Part shown: positions 51,434 through 63,951 of the stretch, in pieces
How the letters are laid out: the number at the start of each line of letters is the position of its first letter
How positions within the stretch are numbered: the stretch's first letter is position 1
Notes under the pieces: model-generated
Databases searched by the model: none
Told to the model about the DNA's origin: nothing
The model's input: only the letters and a program-made list of their open reading frames with translations
NCBI RefSeq assembly: GCF_002288925.2
Contig: NW_022098007.1
Coordinates: forward strand, 23,236,917-23,300,916
Length of the DNA stretch: 64,000 nucleotides
Origin: Delphinapterus leucas
Lineage: Eukaryota > Chordata > Mammalia > Artiodactyla > Monodontidae
Reading direction: 5' to 3'
Translations under genes and position numbers: made by a program

Positions 51434-52240
51434 GAGTAGTACTGCAGGTGTGATTTATCATTTGTGTGCATTAGCTGCATTGTTAGCCCTTTCGTTCCTT
51501 GGCTTCCCATTTTTTTCCTCAACCTGATTACATGCTTTGGCATATAAGCACTTTGGACCAATCTATGCCCCTTTATACTCAGATCTTCCCTATCTCCTCC
51601 ACACACTTCTTGGAATTTTAGGGCAGGGTTCAGGAACCTTTTCAGCTCTAATTGAATACCACCCAGCCATCTGAGCAGTGTGTGGTGGTTTCATAACAAG
51701 GCCTAAGGCATCCATGAAGGGTAAGGAAGACAGAAAGAGAGAAATGTTTAGTGAGTAGAAGGAAAAGGGAGGCTTTCATGGTTAACATATGGGACCACAG
51801 CATACCATCTGCTTGCTTATTTGCTTTTTAATGCTCTTTTGATTCTGAGATTCTTAATGCTGTCATTGCCTCCAACAAAGATTTTTAAGATAAACTGTAT
51901 TATATAGAGATGTTTTGCAGCCCAGAGGAGGCCAAGAGGATGGATTGGTATTTCTTCTATCCAAGTTACAGCAATTCTCTTTTAGTACTGTAGAGTTCTG
52001 TATGAGGTATAGTTTAGTGGTTCTATTGCCACAAGAGACACAGAGATAGAGACAGAGAGAATACTCTTTGCCTTCATTCCTTAAATCCCTACAAATTTTA
52101 TGCAGTACCTTTTCTTATCATCCACATCATAGGAGTATCACATCATCATTAATCTCTTCTAAGGATTTTAAAAATTTCAGTCTTTCTATTAGTATGTTAC
52201 ACTTAATATGTAATATAAGGATTTAAGGAAAATATAAAAC
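51434..52240. other. Unassigned intron sequence
   Basis: No gene or named repeat was recognised. Confidence 0.4.
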
Positions 52241-52310
52241 ACATTTATTGAAATCATCTGATTTATTGAAATCATCTGATTTATTGAAATCATCTGATTT
52301 CAATAAATGT
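52241..52310. repeat. Three 18-bp tandem units closed by an inverted copy
   Basis: ATTTATTGAAATCATCTG is repeated exactly at 52243-52260, 52261-52278 and 52279-52296, then followed by ATTTCAATAAATGT, the reverse complement of 52241-52254. The third unit with its inverted copy forms a perfect 30-bp palindrome with a 2-nt loop (52279-52308). Confidence 0.97.
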
Positions 52311-52564
52311 TTTAATATTGTAAAAAGTTTACTCATATTCTCTAACCACTACCATCTTGGAAACCACTTAGTTGACAGAGAAATTGGGGTCACAAAAAAT
52401 TAAATATCAAGTACAAAAAGATATTCTCACTAATCTGTTAGAAATGAAAATAAGCTATTTTAAAATTATAAAATAATTTCAGGGGAGAGTGTGATTTATA
52501 AAAATATTATCAATACCTCATTTCTTCAAGAATGCGTCTATTATATAGAGTAATGGATAATATA
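52311..52564. other. Unassigned intron sequence
   Basis: AT-rich; nothing was recognised. Confidence 0.4.
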
Positions 52565-52828
52565 TGTGTCAGTCCATCTGGGCTGCTATAACAAAATGCC
52601 ATAAACTGGGTGGTTCATAGATCGCTGTCTTTTTTTGTAACCTCACATGATGTAAAGGGCAAGAAGGGTCTCTGCGCACTCTTCTAAGGGCACTAATCTC
52701 ATTCATGAGGGTTCTGCCCTCATGACCTACTCACTTCCTAAAGGCCCTGCCTCCAAATACCATCATCCTGGGGGTTAGAATTCAACATATGAATTTGGTA
52801 GGGGGAAACAAACATTCAGACCATAGTA
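52565..52828 (-). repeat. MLT1-type MaLR LTR, antisense
   Basis: It runs from TGTGTCAGTCCATCTGGGCT through TATAACAAAATGCCATAAAC, ATGAGGGTTCTGCCCTCATG and GGGGTTAGAATTCAACATAT to the end. An internal deletion removes the middle part. Confidence 0.85.
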
Positions 52829-52837
52829 ATATGTACT

Positions 52838-53095
52838 AAATAAACACTTGTTGACTGACTATTAGGTATAAGGTACTGTGCTTAGGCAGCTGGGAATACA
52901 AAAATGAATAAAATGTGGGCCTTGCCCTCCTGGAGTTGCTGTGTACTGAAGGAGAAGAATATACAAATAATGATAAAATATATACAACATAAACACCCAA
53001 AGGGAGTCACAAATGAAGCTATAGGGGAGTTCCAAGAATTAGGCATTTAGGGAAGGCTTCATGGAGGAGCTAGAGTTTTCCAGTAACTACTGTCT
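52838..53095 (-). repeat. L2 fragment, antisense
   Basis: Antisense L2 3' terminus: AATAAACACTTGTTGACTGA, AAGGTACTGTGCTTAGGCAG, GGGCCTTGCCCTCCTGGAGT, GGGAAGGCTTCATGGAGGAG. Confidence 0.8.
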
Positions 53096-53239
53096 TCAAA
53101 AGATTAATGCACTTTTTGCTTAACTTTGATACTTTAAAATTTTCTGAAAAACATTTTTAAAAGTAAAACAATGCTAACAATGCTACCTGAAGCCTTTACT
53201 TAAGTTGAGAAGTGTGATTTATACCCTGGAGTATTTCTT

Positions 53240-56060
53240 TAATTAAAAGACTTTATATTTTAGAGAATTTTTAGGCTTACAGAAAAATTGAGCTGTAAGT
53301 ATAGAGAGTTCCCTCCTTCCAAAAGCCCCCCCACTAAATTTCTTCTATTACTAACATCTTGCATTAGTGTAGTACATTTGTTACAATTGATGAACCAATT
53401 ATAAAAAAATACATTATTCTTATTAACTAAGTTCATAGTGTACATTAGGATTCCATTCTTTGTGTTTTAGTTATATGGTTTTGGGGAAATGCATAATGTG
53501 AGATACCACCACTAAAGTATCATACAGAATAGTTTTACTGCCCTGAAAATCCGAGGCATTCCACCTATTTATCTCTCTCTCTATCCTCCTGCATCCCTGA
53601 TAACCACTGATCATTTTGCTGTCTGTAGTTTTACCTTCTCCAGAATGTTATACAGTTGGAATTATATAGTATGTAGCCCTTTCAGACTGGTTTCTTTTAC
53701 TTAGGAATATGCATTTCTGGGTCATTTGTGTCTTTCTTTTTATTTGATAGTTCATTTCTTTTTATTGCTGAAAAATATTTCACTGTATGGAGGTACCATA
53801 GTGTGTTTATCCATCTCTCTTTGAAAGATATCTTGGTTGCTTCTAAATTTTGGCAGTTATAAACAAAGCTGCAATAAACATTTGTGTACAGGATTTTGTG
53901 TGACATAAGTTTTCAGTTCATTTGGGTAGTTACCAAGGATTGCAATTGCTAGATTGTATAGTATGTTTAATTTTTAATTAAAACTATGTTTAATTTTGTG
54001 AGAAACTGCCATACTGTCTTCCAAAGTGGCTGTACCATTCTGCATTCCCACTAGCAATGAAGTTTCTGTTCTTCCATATCCTTGTCAACCATTTTAATAG
54101 GTGCATAATGGTATCTCATTTTTCTTCTGATTTGAAATTGCCTAGTGACACATGGCATTTTGCATCTTTTCATGTGCTTATTGGCATCTGTATATCCTTC
54201 TTGGTGAAATGTCTGTCAGGTCTTTTGCTGATTTTTTATTTGGGTTGTTGAATTTTAAGAGTTCTCTGCATATTTTGAATACCAGTTCTTTATCAGATAG
54301 ATGTTTTACAGATATTTTTACTCGATCTGTGGCTTGTATTTTCCTTCTCTTTACAGTGTCTTTCACAGAACAGAAGTTATAAATTTTAATGAAGTCCAAC
54401 TTATCAGTGTTCATGGATTGTGCCTTTAATGTTGTTATCTCATGTCACTGGCAAACCAAAGGTCACCTAGATTTTCCTTTATGTTATCTTCTAGAAGTTT
54501 TATAGTTTTTTGCTTTACATTTAGGTCTGTAATCAATTTGGAGTTAATTTTTGCAGAAGGTGTAAGTAAGGTCACTGTCTAGATTCTTTCTTCTTTTCTT
54601 TTCTTCCCTTCCTTCCTCCCTCCCTCCCTCTCCTCTCTCTCTCTCTTTCTTTCTCTCTCTCTCTTTCTCTCTCTCTCTCTCACATTCAGTTATTTCAGCA
54701 CCATTTTTTGAAAAGACTATCCTTTCCCCACTGGGCTGCCTTTGCTCCTTTGTCAAAGATCAGTTAACTATATTTGTGTGTATTTGTCTATTTCTGGACT
54801 CTCTGTTCTATTCCATGGATCTATTTGTCCATTCTTTTCCCAATACCACAGTGTTTTGATTAACTTTATGGTAAGTCTTGATGTCAAATAGTATCAGCCC
54901 GTCAGCATTGTTTTTGTCTTCAATATTGTGTTGGATATTCTGGATCTTTTGTTTTTCTATATAAAATTTAGAATCACTTTGCCCCTATCTACCAAATTAC
55001 TAGCTAGGATTTTGATTGGGACTGAATTGAATATATAGATCAAGTTTGACATCTTGACAATATTGAGTCATCCTATCCATGAACATGGACTATCTCTCTG
55101 TTCATTTAGTTCTTTGATTTCTTTTATCAAAGTTCTATAGTTTTCCTCATGTAGATCTTGTACATGTTTTGTTATATGTATACATAATTTTTTGGTACTG
55201 ATTTCAATGGTGTTATATGTTTAATTTCAAATTGCATATTGTTCATTGGAGGTATATAGGAAAGTGATTGACTTTTGTATATTAGCTATGTACCTTGCAA
55301 CCATGTAACATGCAACCTTGCTAGAGTTGCTTATTAGTTTCAGGAGGTTTTTTATTATTGATTCTTTTGGATTTTCTACATGGATAATCATATCATCTGC
55401 AAAGATGGTTTTATTTCTTCCTTCCCAACATGTATACCTTTTATTTCCTTTTCTTGTCTTATTGCATTAGCTAAGGACTTCCAGTACCATGTTGAACAGG
55501 AGCAGTAAGATAGGGCGTCCTTGCCTTGTTCCCAGTCTTAGGGGTAAAAGCATCTAATTTCTCATCATTAAGTATGTTGTTAGCTATAGGTTTTCTTGTA
55601 GATGTTTTAATCAAGTTGAGGGAGTTCCCCTCTATTCCTAGTTTGCTTACAGTTTTTTTTTTTATAATGAATAGATGTTGGATTTTTCAGGTGCTTTTTT
55701 TGCATCTATTGATAAAATATCCTATTTTTTCTTTAGCCTGTTGATGTGGTCAATTACATTAATTGGTTTTTCAATGTTGGACCAGCCATGCATACCTGGA
55801 ATAAATCCCACTTTGTCATATTGTATAATTATTTTTATACATTATTAGATTCGATTTGCTAATATTTTGGTGAGAATTTTTGGTCTGTTCATGAGAGACA
55901 GTGGTCTATAGTTTTCCTTTCTTGTGGTGTCTTTATCTGGCTTTGGTACTAAGGTAATGCTGGGCTCATAGAATGAGTTAGGAAATGTTCCCTCTATCTC
56001 TGTTTTCTGTAAGAGATGGTCTTTACCAATTGTATAAGTACTTTATCCAGTTTTCTATTC
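53240..56060 (-). mobile_element. Old L1M, antisense, 2.8 kb
   Basis: It extends from an L1M 3' UTR (GAGAATTTTTAGGCTTACAG) through ORF2 C-terminal sequence into RT-region text (TCTGCAAAGATGG near the catalytic box; TAGATGTTTTAATCAAGTTG; GGTACTAAGGTAATGCTGGG). All frames are broken. A CT/CTTT-rich microsatellite lies at 54585-54682. Confidence 0.85.
54585..54682 (+). repeat. CT/CTTT/CCTT-rich microsatellite
   Basis: A near-pure pyrimidine tract of about 100 bp made of TTCTT, CCTTCC, CCTCC and CTCT units inside the old L1. The + strand is the pyrimidine strand. Confidence 0.92.
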
Positions 56061-56780
56061 TCCTTGTTTTGCCTTGCTAATCAGATCTCCCTTTAGTGCT
56101 CTTGTTCTTTCTTTCTCTCCTTCTGATCTTTTAGGGACCAGAGAGGTAATTAAACAAAGAAACAAAATTCCCTTTTACCTCTTCACATATATTAGACCCT
56201 TCTGAGCAGCACTAGTTACAGAGCCCTTAATAAAAGAGATTAATTATTGAGAACTTTAGATATTAAAAGTTCTGAAAGAATTGGGTTCCTCAGATGAGAT
56301 AGATAATACTTTTATGACCAGGAAGGGAAAAGTCATTTTAAAATCCGGAATTTGAGACCCTCAGCAAACTGACCATGTTTTGGCATCATATAGATACAGC
56401 ATACTTTTGACTGTTCTTTATGGTGATTTTACTTTTTCCTTAACTCTGTTCTTCAATCAGTGTCCCAAATTGTACATTTGCCTGTTAAAATTAAATGAAT
56501 TCAATTTCCTAATGATATACCAGTTTCTGTGAAAATTAAAGAGTTTAGCAGATTATTTATATATGTGATTTAAACTTTTTCATCTGTGAAAGAAAAAGGT
56601 TTTGTGAGAATAAGTCCCTTTATTTCTTTTGTACTTAAATTAATGGGTACAATGCAGTTATAGATGAAACATACCATTTGTCATATGGTTATAATCTAGT
56701 AAAAATAACCAGTTTCTCAATTTAGAAAGGAAAGGGGGTATGAAACTTCATATTGAGTCACTTTTTATTGAAATACACTA
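56061..56780. other. Unassigned intron sequence
   Basis: No gene or named repeat was recognised. Confidence 0.4.
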
Positions 56781-57739
56781 TCATCAAGCTTTATTTTTAG
56801 ACATTTCCAGCCACTAGGGGAGGTAGATGGGATGAGACCTGTGATACTGGCTTTATTTTTAATATACATGCAATAAAATGTACTTTTTTGATATACAGTT
56901 CTATAATTTTTAACACATGTGTATATTTGTAAAATTACTGTCACAGTCAGGATGACACAGAAAAGTGCTATTGCCCCAGAAATCTCCTTTGCGTAACCCA
57001 TTTGTAGATATACCCTCTCCAAGCCCCTAACTGCTAGGTATCATTCATTTGTCCTCTATCACTATAGCTTTGTCATTTTGAGAATACCATATAAATGGAG
57101 TCATATCATATATAAACTTTTGAGCTGGCTTCTCTAATTCAACATAATGCCTTTGTCATTCATCCAAGTCATTGACTCTATCAGTTATTCTTTTTTATTA
57201 ATGAGCAGTATTCCATAGTATGGATGTACTAGAGTTTGTTTATCCATTTACGCACGTATGGACGTGTGGTTTCTTTCCACCCTTTGACAGTTATAACTAG
57301 AGTTGCTATAAACACACGAGTATAGGTTTTTGTGTGAATCTGAGTTTTCATTTCTCTAGGATAAATACCTAGGAGTGGAATTGCTGGGTCACAGTAAGTG
57401 TATTTTTAACTCTATAAGAAACTGCCAAATTATTTTCCAAAGTGGCTGTTTTTGTCTGCCACCACCAATATATGAGAGTTTCAGTTACTTCATTTCTTTT
57501 ACTACACTTGGTATCATCAGGCATATAGTGGTATCTTGTGGTTTTAATATACTTTGCATGTGCTTTGTTGCCATCCATACATCCACTTTGGTGAAGTTTC
57601 TGTTCAAGTGTTTTGTCCATTTTTTATTTGGGCTGTTGTTTCTACTGTTGAGTTTAGTGAGTTATTTATATATTCTGTATGAGACCTTTCTCAGATATAT
57701 AATTTGCAAATATTTTCTCCCAGTCTGTAGCTTGTTTTT

Positions 57740-58015
57740 CTTTATCTAATTTTTTTTGGGGTGGAGGCACTGCGTCAGGTCTTAGTTGCAGCACACAGGC
57801 TCTTCGTTGCAGCACGTGGGCTTCTTTCTAGTTGTGGTACATGGGCTCCAGAACACGTGGGCTCTGTAGTTTGTGGCACGCAGGCTCAATAGTTGTGGCA
57901 TGTGGGCTTAGTTGCTCCACGACATGTGGGATAGTAGTTCCCTGACCAGGGATCAAACCCACTTCCCCTGAATTGGAAGGCAAATTCTTAACCACTGGAC
58001 CACCAGGGAAGTCCT
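57740..58015 (-). mobile_element. CHR-1-like SINE, antisense
   Basis: Near full length: TCAGGTCTTAGTTGCAGCAC, repeated GTGGGCT-type body and the tRNA-derived head (ACCAGGGATCAAACCCACTT, AACCACTGGACCACCAGG). Target duplication TGTAGCTTGTTTTT lies at 57726-57739 and 58016-58029. Confidence 0.92.
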
Positions 58016-58311
58016 TGTAGCTTGTTTTTTAATTCCCTTAATAGTGTCTTATATAGAATAAAAGTTTTAAATTTTGATATGTTTCAGTTCATTTTTTTTC
58101 CTTATGGATTATGCTTTATTATGTCTAAGAACTATTTGCCTAACTCAAGGTCATCAAGATTTTCTCCTATGTTTTCTTCTAAAAGTTATTTTTTTTACCT
58201 TTTACATTTAGATCCATGCTCCATTTTGTATTAATTCTTGTATCCAGTTTAAATGAAGGTTCATTGTTTTGTCCAGTTGTTCCTACATGAAGGCTCTCCT
58301 CTCCTCATTGA

Positions 58312-58830
58312 ATTTTCTTTGTTTCCTATTGCTGCTGTAACAACTTATAAATTTAATAGCTTAGACAACACAAATTTATTATCTTATATTTCTGAAGGTC
58401 AGACGTCCAAAATTAGGTTTCACTGGATCAAAATAAAGGCATTTAGCAGGACTGTGCTGCCTCCAGAGGCTCTTGGGAGAGGATCAATTTCCTTGCCTTT
58501 TCCAGCTTTTTCTAGAAGTCACCTGCATTTTTGGCTCAAGGCCCCTTCCTCCATCTTAAAGCCAGCAGCATCTTCAATCTTATTAATTTTGACTTTGGGC
58601 TTCTGTAGTCATATCTTTTTTCTTTACTTTGACCCTCCTACTTCCCTCTTATAAGGACTCTTTTGATTATATTCAGCCCACCCAGATAATCCAGGATACT
58701 CTCCCCAGCTCACATTCTTCAGTTTAATCACATCTGCAAAGTCCATTTTGCCATGTAAAGTATCATCTTCACAGGTTCTGGATATTAGTACATGGAGATG
58801 TTTAGGGAGCCATGATTCTCAGATAGATAG
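58312..58830 (-). repeat. ERVL-type solo LTR (MLT2-like), antisense
   Basis: Antisense LTR wording: GTTTCCTATTGCTGCTGTAA, TTCTGAAGGTCAGACGTCCA, CCTTGCCTTTTCCAGCTTTT, CCACCCAGATAATCCAGGAT, AATCACATCTGCAAAGTCCA, TTTTGCCATGTAAAGTATCA. No internal viral genes accompany it. MLT2 is my best family guess from memory. Confidence 0.7.
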
Positions 58831-59237
58831 ATTAGTGGAATGTCATCCTTTTCTGGACTCTGCTGTGTTTCATTGATCTATTTGTCTCTCCATTCATCAC
58901 CACCACACTGTCTTCATTATTGTAGCTTTATAGTAAGTCTTAAAGACAGGTAGTGTGATTCTTCCAATTTCTTTTTCCAAAATTGTTTGGCTATTCTAGT
59001 TTCTTTGCTTTTCCATAGAGTTTTAGAATAATCTTGTCTGTAGCTACAAAGAAGCCAGATGGGATTTTTAAATGGATTTTTATTAAATCTCTAGACCAGT
59101 TTGGGGAGAATCGGTGTCCCTATTATGTTGATTCTTGTAGTTGATGAACACAGTATATCTCTCCATTTATTTAGATCTTCTGTGATTTATTTCATATGCA
59201 TTTGTAGCTTTCAGACACTGTACATCTTTGATTAGAT

Positions 59238-59462
59238 CAGTGGTTCCCAATCGGGGGATTTTGCCCTTTAAGGGGACATTTGGCAGTAACTAGAGGCATT
59301 TTTATTGGTCACAATTGTGTGGGGCTGGGGAGTGCTACTAGCTTGTGGTCGGTAGAGGTTAGGGACACTACTAAACATCCTAAAGTACACAGAACAGCCC
59401 CTCCCATAAGAAAGAATTATCTAAACCAAAATGTCAGTAGTGCTGAAGGTTGAGAAACCCTG
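59238..59462 (+). mobile_element. MER5A (hAT-Charlie), 225 bp
   Basis: The left end CAGTGGTTCCCAATCGGGGG and right end AAGGTTGAGAAACCCTG are inverted termini. The body has GGGGACATTTGGCAGTAACT and ACTAAACATCCTAAAGTACA. The 8-bp target duplication is GATTAGAT (59230-59237) and GGTTAGAT (59463-59470). It inserted into the old L1. Confidence 0.92.
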
Positions 59463-61221
59463 GGTTAGATTTAACTTAAGGATTTATTTTTGTGGGGAGG
59501 GATGTTGTAAATTTTTTTTAATTTTGGTTTCCAGTTGTTTATTGCTTGTATATTGATACATTAATAATTGTTCATTTGTATTGCTCATTATAATATATTG
59601 ATAATTGTATTGATAATTATTGATATATTTGGAGTTTGGTATACCATTTTATTATCTGCTAGTTGCCTCTTTATTTTGTTGCATTGTTTCACTTTTCCTG
59701 CTATCTTTTGCATTATTTGAACAGGTTTTACTATCCCATTTTAATTTATCATGCCTTTTGGTCGATCTCTTTGTATAATTTTTTAGTAGTTGCTCTAGGA
59801 ATTACAATATTCATACTTAACTTTTTACAGTCTACTTAGAATCAATAGTTTATCACTTCAAGTAGAATGTAAAAACCTTCCTGCCCTCTAAGTCCCTTTA
59901 CCTTCCCTCTTTATGTTTACAAGTCATCTTACGTATTACATATACATACATTGAAAACCCCATCAGTCAGTGTTTTAAATTTTGCTTTTAACCATCAAAC
60001 ATATTTTAAAGAACTTAAGAGAAGAATATGCTACTATATTTGCATAGATATTTACTATTTCTGTTGCTTTTCCTTCATTGCTAATATTCCAGGATTCATT
60101 CTGCTTCTATTTCCCAAGTGTATGGAGAATTTCCTTTAGCAGTTCTTTTAGAGCAGGTCTGCTGGTGATTAATTCTTATTAGTTTTCTTTAATCTGAGAA
60201 TGTCTTGATATTCCTTTCATTTCTGAAGGCTAATTTTGCTGGTTATAGGATTCTAGATTAACAGTTCTTTTCTTTTACCACTTGAAAAATGTTGTGCCAC
60301 TTCCTGCTAGCTTCCCTGGAAATCTACTGTCTTCAAATTGTTTTTCCCTTATACTTAATATATTATTTGTATCTAGCTCTTTTAAGATTTTTTTCTTTGT
60401 CTTTAGCTTTCAGAAATTTAATCATGATGTGTCTTGGTGTGGATTTCTTTGAGTTTATCCCTATTTGGCGTTGCTCAGCTTCTTGAATTCTTGGGTTTGT
60501 CTTTGCCAAAATAGAGGATTTTTAAATTTCTTTGAATACTTTTTCAAGTTTCACACTTCCATTCTTCTGGCACTCTGAAGAGGAATACTGGATCTTTTGT
60601 TATGGTCCCATAGGTTCCTGAGTCTTGTTTACTGTTTTTTTTTTTAAGTCTGTTTTCTCTCTGTTGTTCATATTGAGTGCTTTCTATTGTTCTGTCTTCA
60701 AGTTTACTGATTCTTTCCTTTGTCCTCCCCATTCTGCCATGGATCCCATCCATTCAAGGTTTTTCTTTAACTTCAGCTATATTTTTCAGTTTCAGATTTT
60801 TCATTTGTTTCTTCTTTTATGTCCTCTATTTATTTGCTGAGACATCCTATTTTTGTTGATTTAAGCATGTTCATAAATGCTCCTTGAAGCACTTTTATGA
60901 TAGCTACTCTGAAATTCTTGTCAGATAGTTCTAACGTTTGTGTCTATTTATTGTATTTTCTTATTCAAGTTGATATCTTAGTCATTCTTGGGATGATGAG
61001 TGATTTTTGATTGAAACCTGGACATTTGGGGTATTATGTTATGAGACTCTGGATCTTATTTAAATCTTCTGTTTAGCAGGCCTCTTGTGGCACTGCTCCA
61101 GTGGGGATGCCTCATTACTGCAAGTGCGGGTGAAAGTCCAGGTTCTTACCTTGGCCTCCATTTGTTCCTAGGGAAAGGGACTCCTTACAACTGCTAGGTG
61201 GGGTAGGAGTTCAGGCACCTC

Positions 61222-62212
61222 AGAAGATAAAAGACAAGCGATGGACTAGGAGAAAATATTTGCAAATCATATAACCAACAAAGGCCTATATCTAGAATAT
61301 CTATAAAGAATTCCTAAAACTCAACAGCAAAAAACCAATCCAAATGTAAAATGTACAAAAGACACAAACAGGTATTTCATCAGAGAGCACATGAAAAGAT
61401 GTTCAACATCATTTCTGTTATGGAAACACAAATTAAAACCACAATGAAATATCATTATACACCTATTATTAAAATAGTTTCAAAATTTTTAAAAATAGTG
61501 ATGATACCAAATGTTGGTGAGGATGCAGAGGAACTGGATCATTCATACTTTACTGGTGGGACTATAAAGTGGTACGGCCACTCTGAAAGAGTATAGCAGT
61601 TTATTAAAAAGTTCAGTGTAGACTTACCATATGACTTAGCAGTTACACTCTTGGGCATTTATCCCAGAGAAATGAAAACTTATGACCACCTGTATGAAAA
61701 TGTTCATAAAATCTTCATTTATAATAGCCCCAAACTAGAAACAACCAAAATATCCTTCAGGGATGAGTGGTTGAATAAATTCTGTTACATCTATGGAATA
61801 CTACTGAGCAATAAAAAGAGTTGAGCTATTGATATATGCATCATCCTTGATGACGGAATATAAAGAGGTAGCACAAGGAAGTTCTTTTGTGGTGAGGGGA
61901 TAGTTCTGTATCTTGATTGTGGTGATGGTTACATGGATCTGAACATGGGATAAAATTGCATGGAACCACAGAGATGACACATAAAACCACACACACACAC
62001 TAATACACATTTAAAAATGATGAAAACTGAATGAGTTCTGTAGCCTAGTTAACAGTAATGTGCCAATGTACATTTTTGTTTTTGATATGGAACTACAGCT
62101 ATATAAGATGTCATCATTAGGAGATGCTGGGTGAAGAGTTATGAGTCTCTGTACTACTGCTGCAACTTCCTGTCAGCTTATAATTATTTCAAAATAAAAA
62201 GTTTTTAAAAAT
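61222..62212 (+). mobile_element. Old L1M 3' end, sense
   Basis: It opposes the L1M before it. It begins AGAAAATATTTGCAAATCAT, encodes decayed ORF2p C-terminal text (81-aa frame at 61351-61596, with HQRAHEKMFNIISVMETQ) and continues into a 3' UTR ending ATTTCAAAATAAAAAGTTTT. A CA run lies at about 61988-62001. AATAAA occurs near the end. Confidence 0.85.
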
Positions 62213-62214
62213 TC

Positions 62215-62915
62215 ACAGTTGTCTGAGGTGATTTAAGTCTAGTTTTGCTGAAAGCAGAATATTAGGGAAAACCAATATTTGCCACCCCCCATCCCCAAAA
62301 TATCACAACATCAATGGAACCCACATGTATATACTAATAAAAACATCTGTATATCCTTTCCATTTCTTTGGTGTTTTTCCTTTTCTTTAAAAAATTACTT
62401 TTATGGGAAAACTGACAGTAATCAACAATTATCATTACAGGTAGTGCTGTGTTCCTAGTGCTATGCTAACTGCCCTTTTCCTGCCAGTGAAAACACAGGC
62501 AGATGACATTCACATTCTTTATATACTTACAAGGATGCTCCCAAATTTGACCAAATGCAAACACATTTTCAAAAAAAAAATTGCACAATTTTCCTGGTGA
62601 TACATGAGTTTCAGTCAGACTCACTCTGTGGCAAAGATATAATGGGCTGTGTGTTGTGAGAATTGCGTGCTAGCTATAACTATCACTTTTTCTCCCACTC
62701 AAGAAAGTGTATTGGAATGCAAGTGAGGGGATTTGGCCTTATATGGAGAACCTGGAATCTCTTCAAAGTTATTTAAATTACTTATGCCATACTTTTCAAC
62801 TGTAACTGGTTTAAGCATTGCATTTGAGAGTATCCATTTTAGGCTGCAAAAGTAATAAAATAATGTTGTCCCTGCCTTATTAAGCTGCTGATGTGGCTAT
62901 GGTATACAGGAAAAA
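62215..62915. other. Unassigned intron sequence
   Basis: No gene or named repeat was recognised. Confidence 0.4.
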
Positions 62916-63122
62916 ATTCTGAATTTCAGGACAGACCTGGATTTTAATCCTAGCTCTGCTGCTTACTGAACAAGTCATTAAACCTCACAGAACCTGAGTT
63001 TTCTCAATTATAGGGATAATACCCATTTCATAGACTTATTTCATTCAGCTCTTACCTTTGTGAAAGGTACCTAGCACCATATCTGACTCATATAGCTGTT
63101 CACAAAATGTTTGTTTGCTGCA
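62915..63122 (+). repeat. MIR SINE
   Basis: Sense MIR: ACCTGGATTTTAATCCTAGC, CTGCTGCTTACTGAACAAGT, TTTTCTCAATTATAGGGATA, AGGTACCTAGCACCATATCT. Confidence 0.82.
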
Positions 63123-63224
63123 AAAGGTTTCACTCATGAAGGTGTCTTCATGCACCTGAAGACAAAGTGAATGATAAATATATAATAAAAATTATAAATA
63201 CTGTGGTTTAAACTATAAAAATGA

Positions 63225-63385
63225 GGGGTTGGAAAATGGAAAGTGCCAAAAGTGCTGCAGGTTTTAGAGAAGGCATCATGATGGGAATGAGATTCAAAGT
63301 GGGTTTTGAAGAACAGAGAAGTGGAGGGGTAAATTGGTAGGGAGACCATTTCAAGTAGAAGCGGAAGACTGAGGACATATGATCA
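63225..63385 (-). repeat. Probable L2 fragment, antisense
   Basis: It resembles the antisense L2 middle (GCATCATGATGGGAATGAGA, GTGGGTTTTGAAGAACAGAG, GGTAGGGAGACCATTTCAAG). Decayed, so moderate support. Confidence 0.5.
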
Positions 63386-63923
63386 CATGGGAATCAAAAC
63401 TGAGAAATTTATACTACTTGAAACCTGCTATTCTATTAGATTATATTTGGGAACTTATAAATCTTAAAGTTTCACGCAATTTTTTCCATAGTGTTACATT
63501 TTAAAAGTATTCCAACATTTGCTGTCTATTTTAATGATATTGAATATTAGAGTACCTGCTTGGTTGCTAAGACACTTGTATACCTTACTTTGAAATCTTG
63601 ATTGGTAAGGTTTACATAGCTCCTGTCAGTTGTAGCTAAACTTAGGCTTGTTGATGATAAATTCTTTCTGTTTAATAAAGATGAATGATATAATAATGGA
63701 ATATTAACGAGAGCTGGGATTTCAGTATTTTTTTAAGTCTTACAAAATTGTTTTCACATGATATTAATGTATATGAATTTAATTTCTTCAAAGAAAGCTT
63801 TGCCAGTCTTACCAACTTGCTATTCCTAAATGATGCTTGGTGTTTGTAATAGTATAACTTTGTAGAAAATGTGAAATGTGAGTGTTTGACTAACTTGTCT
63901 TGAATATATGAAAGCATTATACC
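63386..63923. other. Unassigned intron sequence
   Basis: Nothing was recognised up to the microsatellite near the window end. Confidence 0.4.
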
Positions 63924-63951
63924 CTTTCTTTCTTTCTTTCTTTCTTTCTTT
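63924..63951 (+). repeat. (TTTC)7 microsatellite
   Basis: About seven uninterrupted TTTC units. Pure enough to be polymorphic. Confidence 0.95.

Larger units (their letters stand above)
56790..61215 (-). mobile_element. Old L1M, antisense, long and interrupted
   Basis: It starts in an L1M 3' UTR (ATAAAATGTACTTTTTTGAT, TTCTATAATTTTTAACACAT), passes through ORF2 C-terminal wording and ends in ORF1/5'-region text (GGTTATAGGATTCTAGATTA, CACTTGAAAAATGTTGTGCC, AAATTCTTGTCAGATAGTTC). It is interrupted by a CHR-1 SINE, an ERVL-type LTR and a MER5A. Much of ORF2 is missing between about 59200 and 60100. Confidence 0.78.

Noticed and set aside
52243..52296. Three regular 18-bp repeats as a CRISPR-like array
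   Set aside because: The units are directly adjacent with no spacers, and the context is a mammalian intron. It is a short tandem repeat.
58312..58830. The ERVL-type LTR as part of a provirus with genes
   Set aside because: Both sides are old L1M sequence, with no gag, pro, pol or env-like frames nearby. It is a solo LTR.
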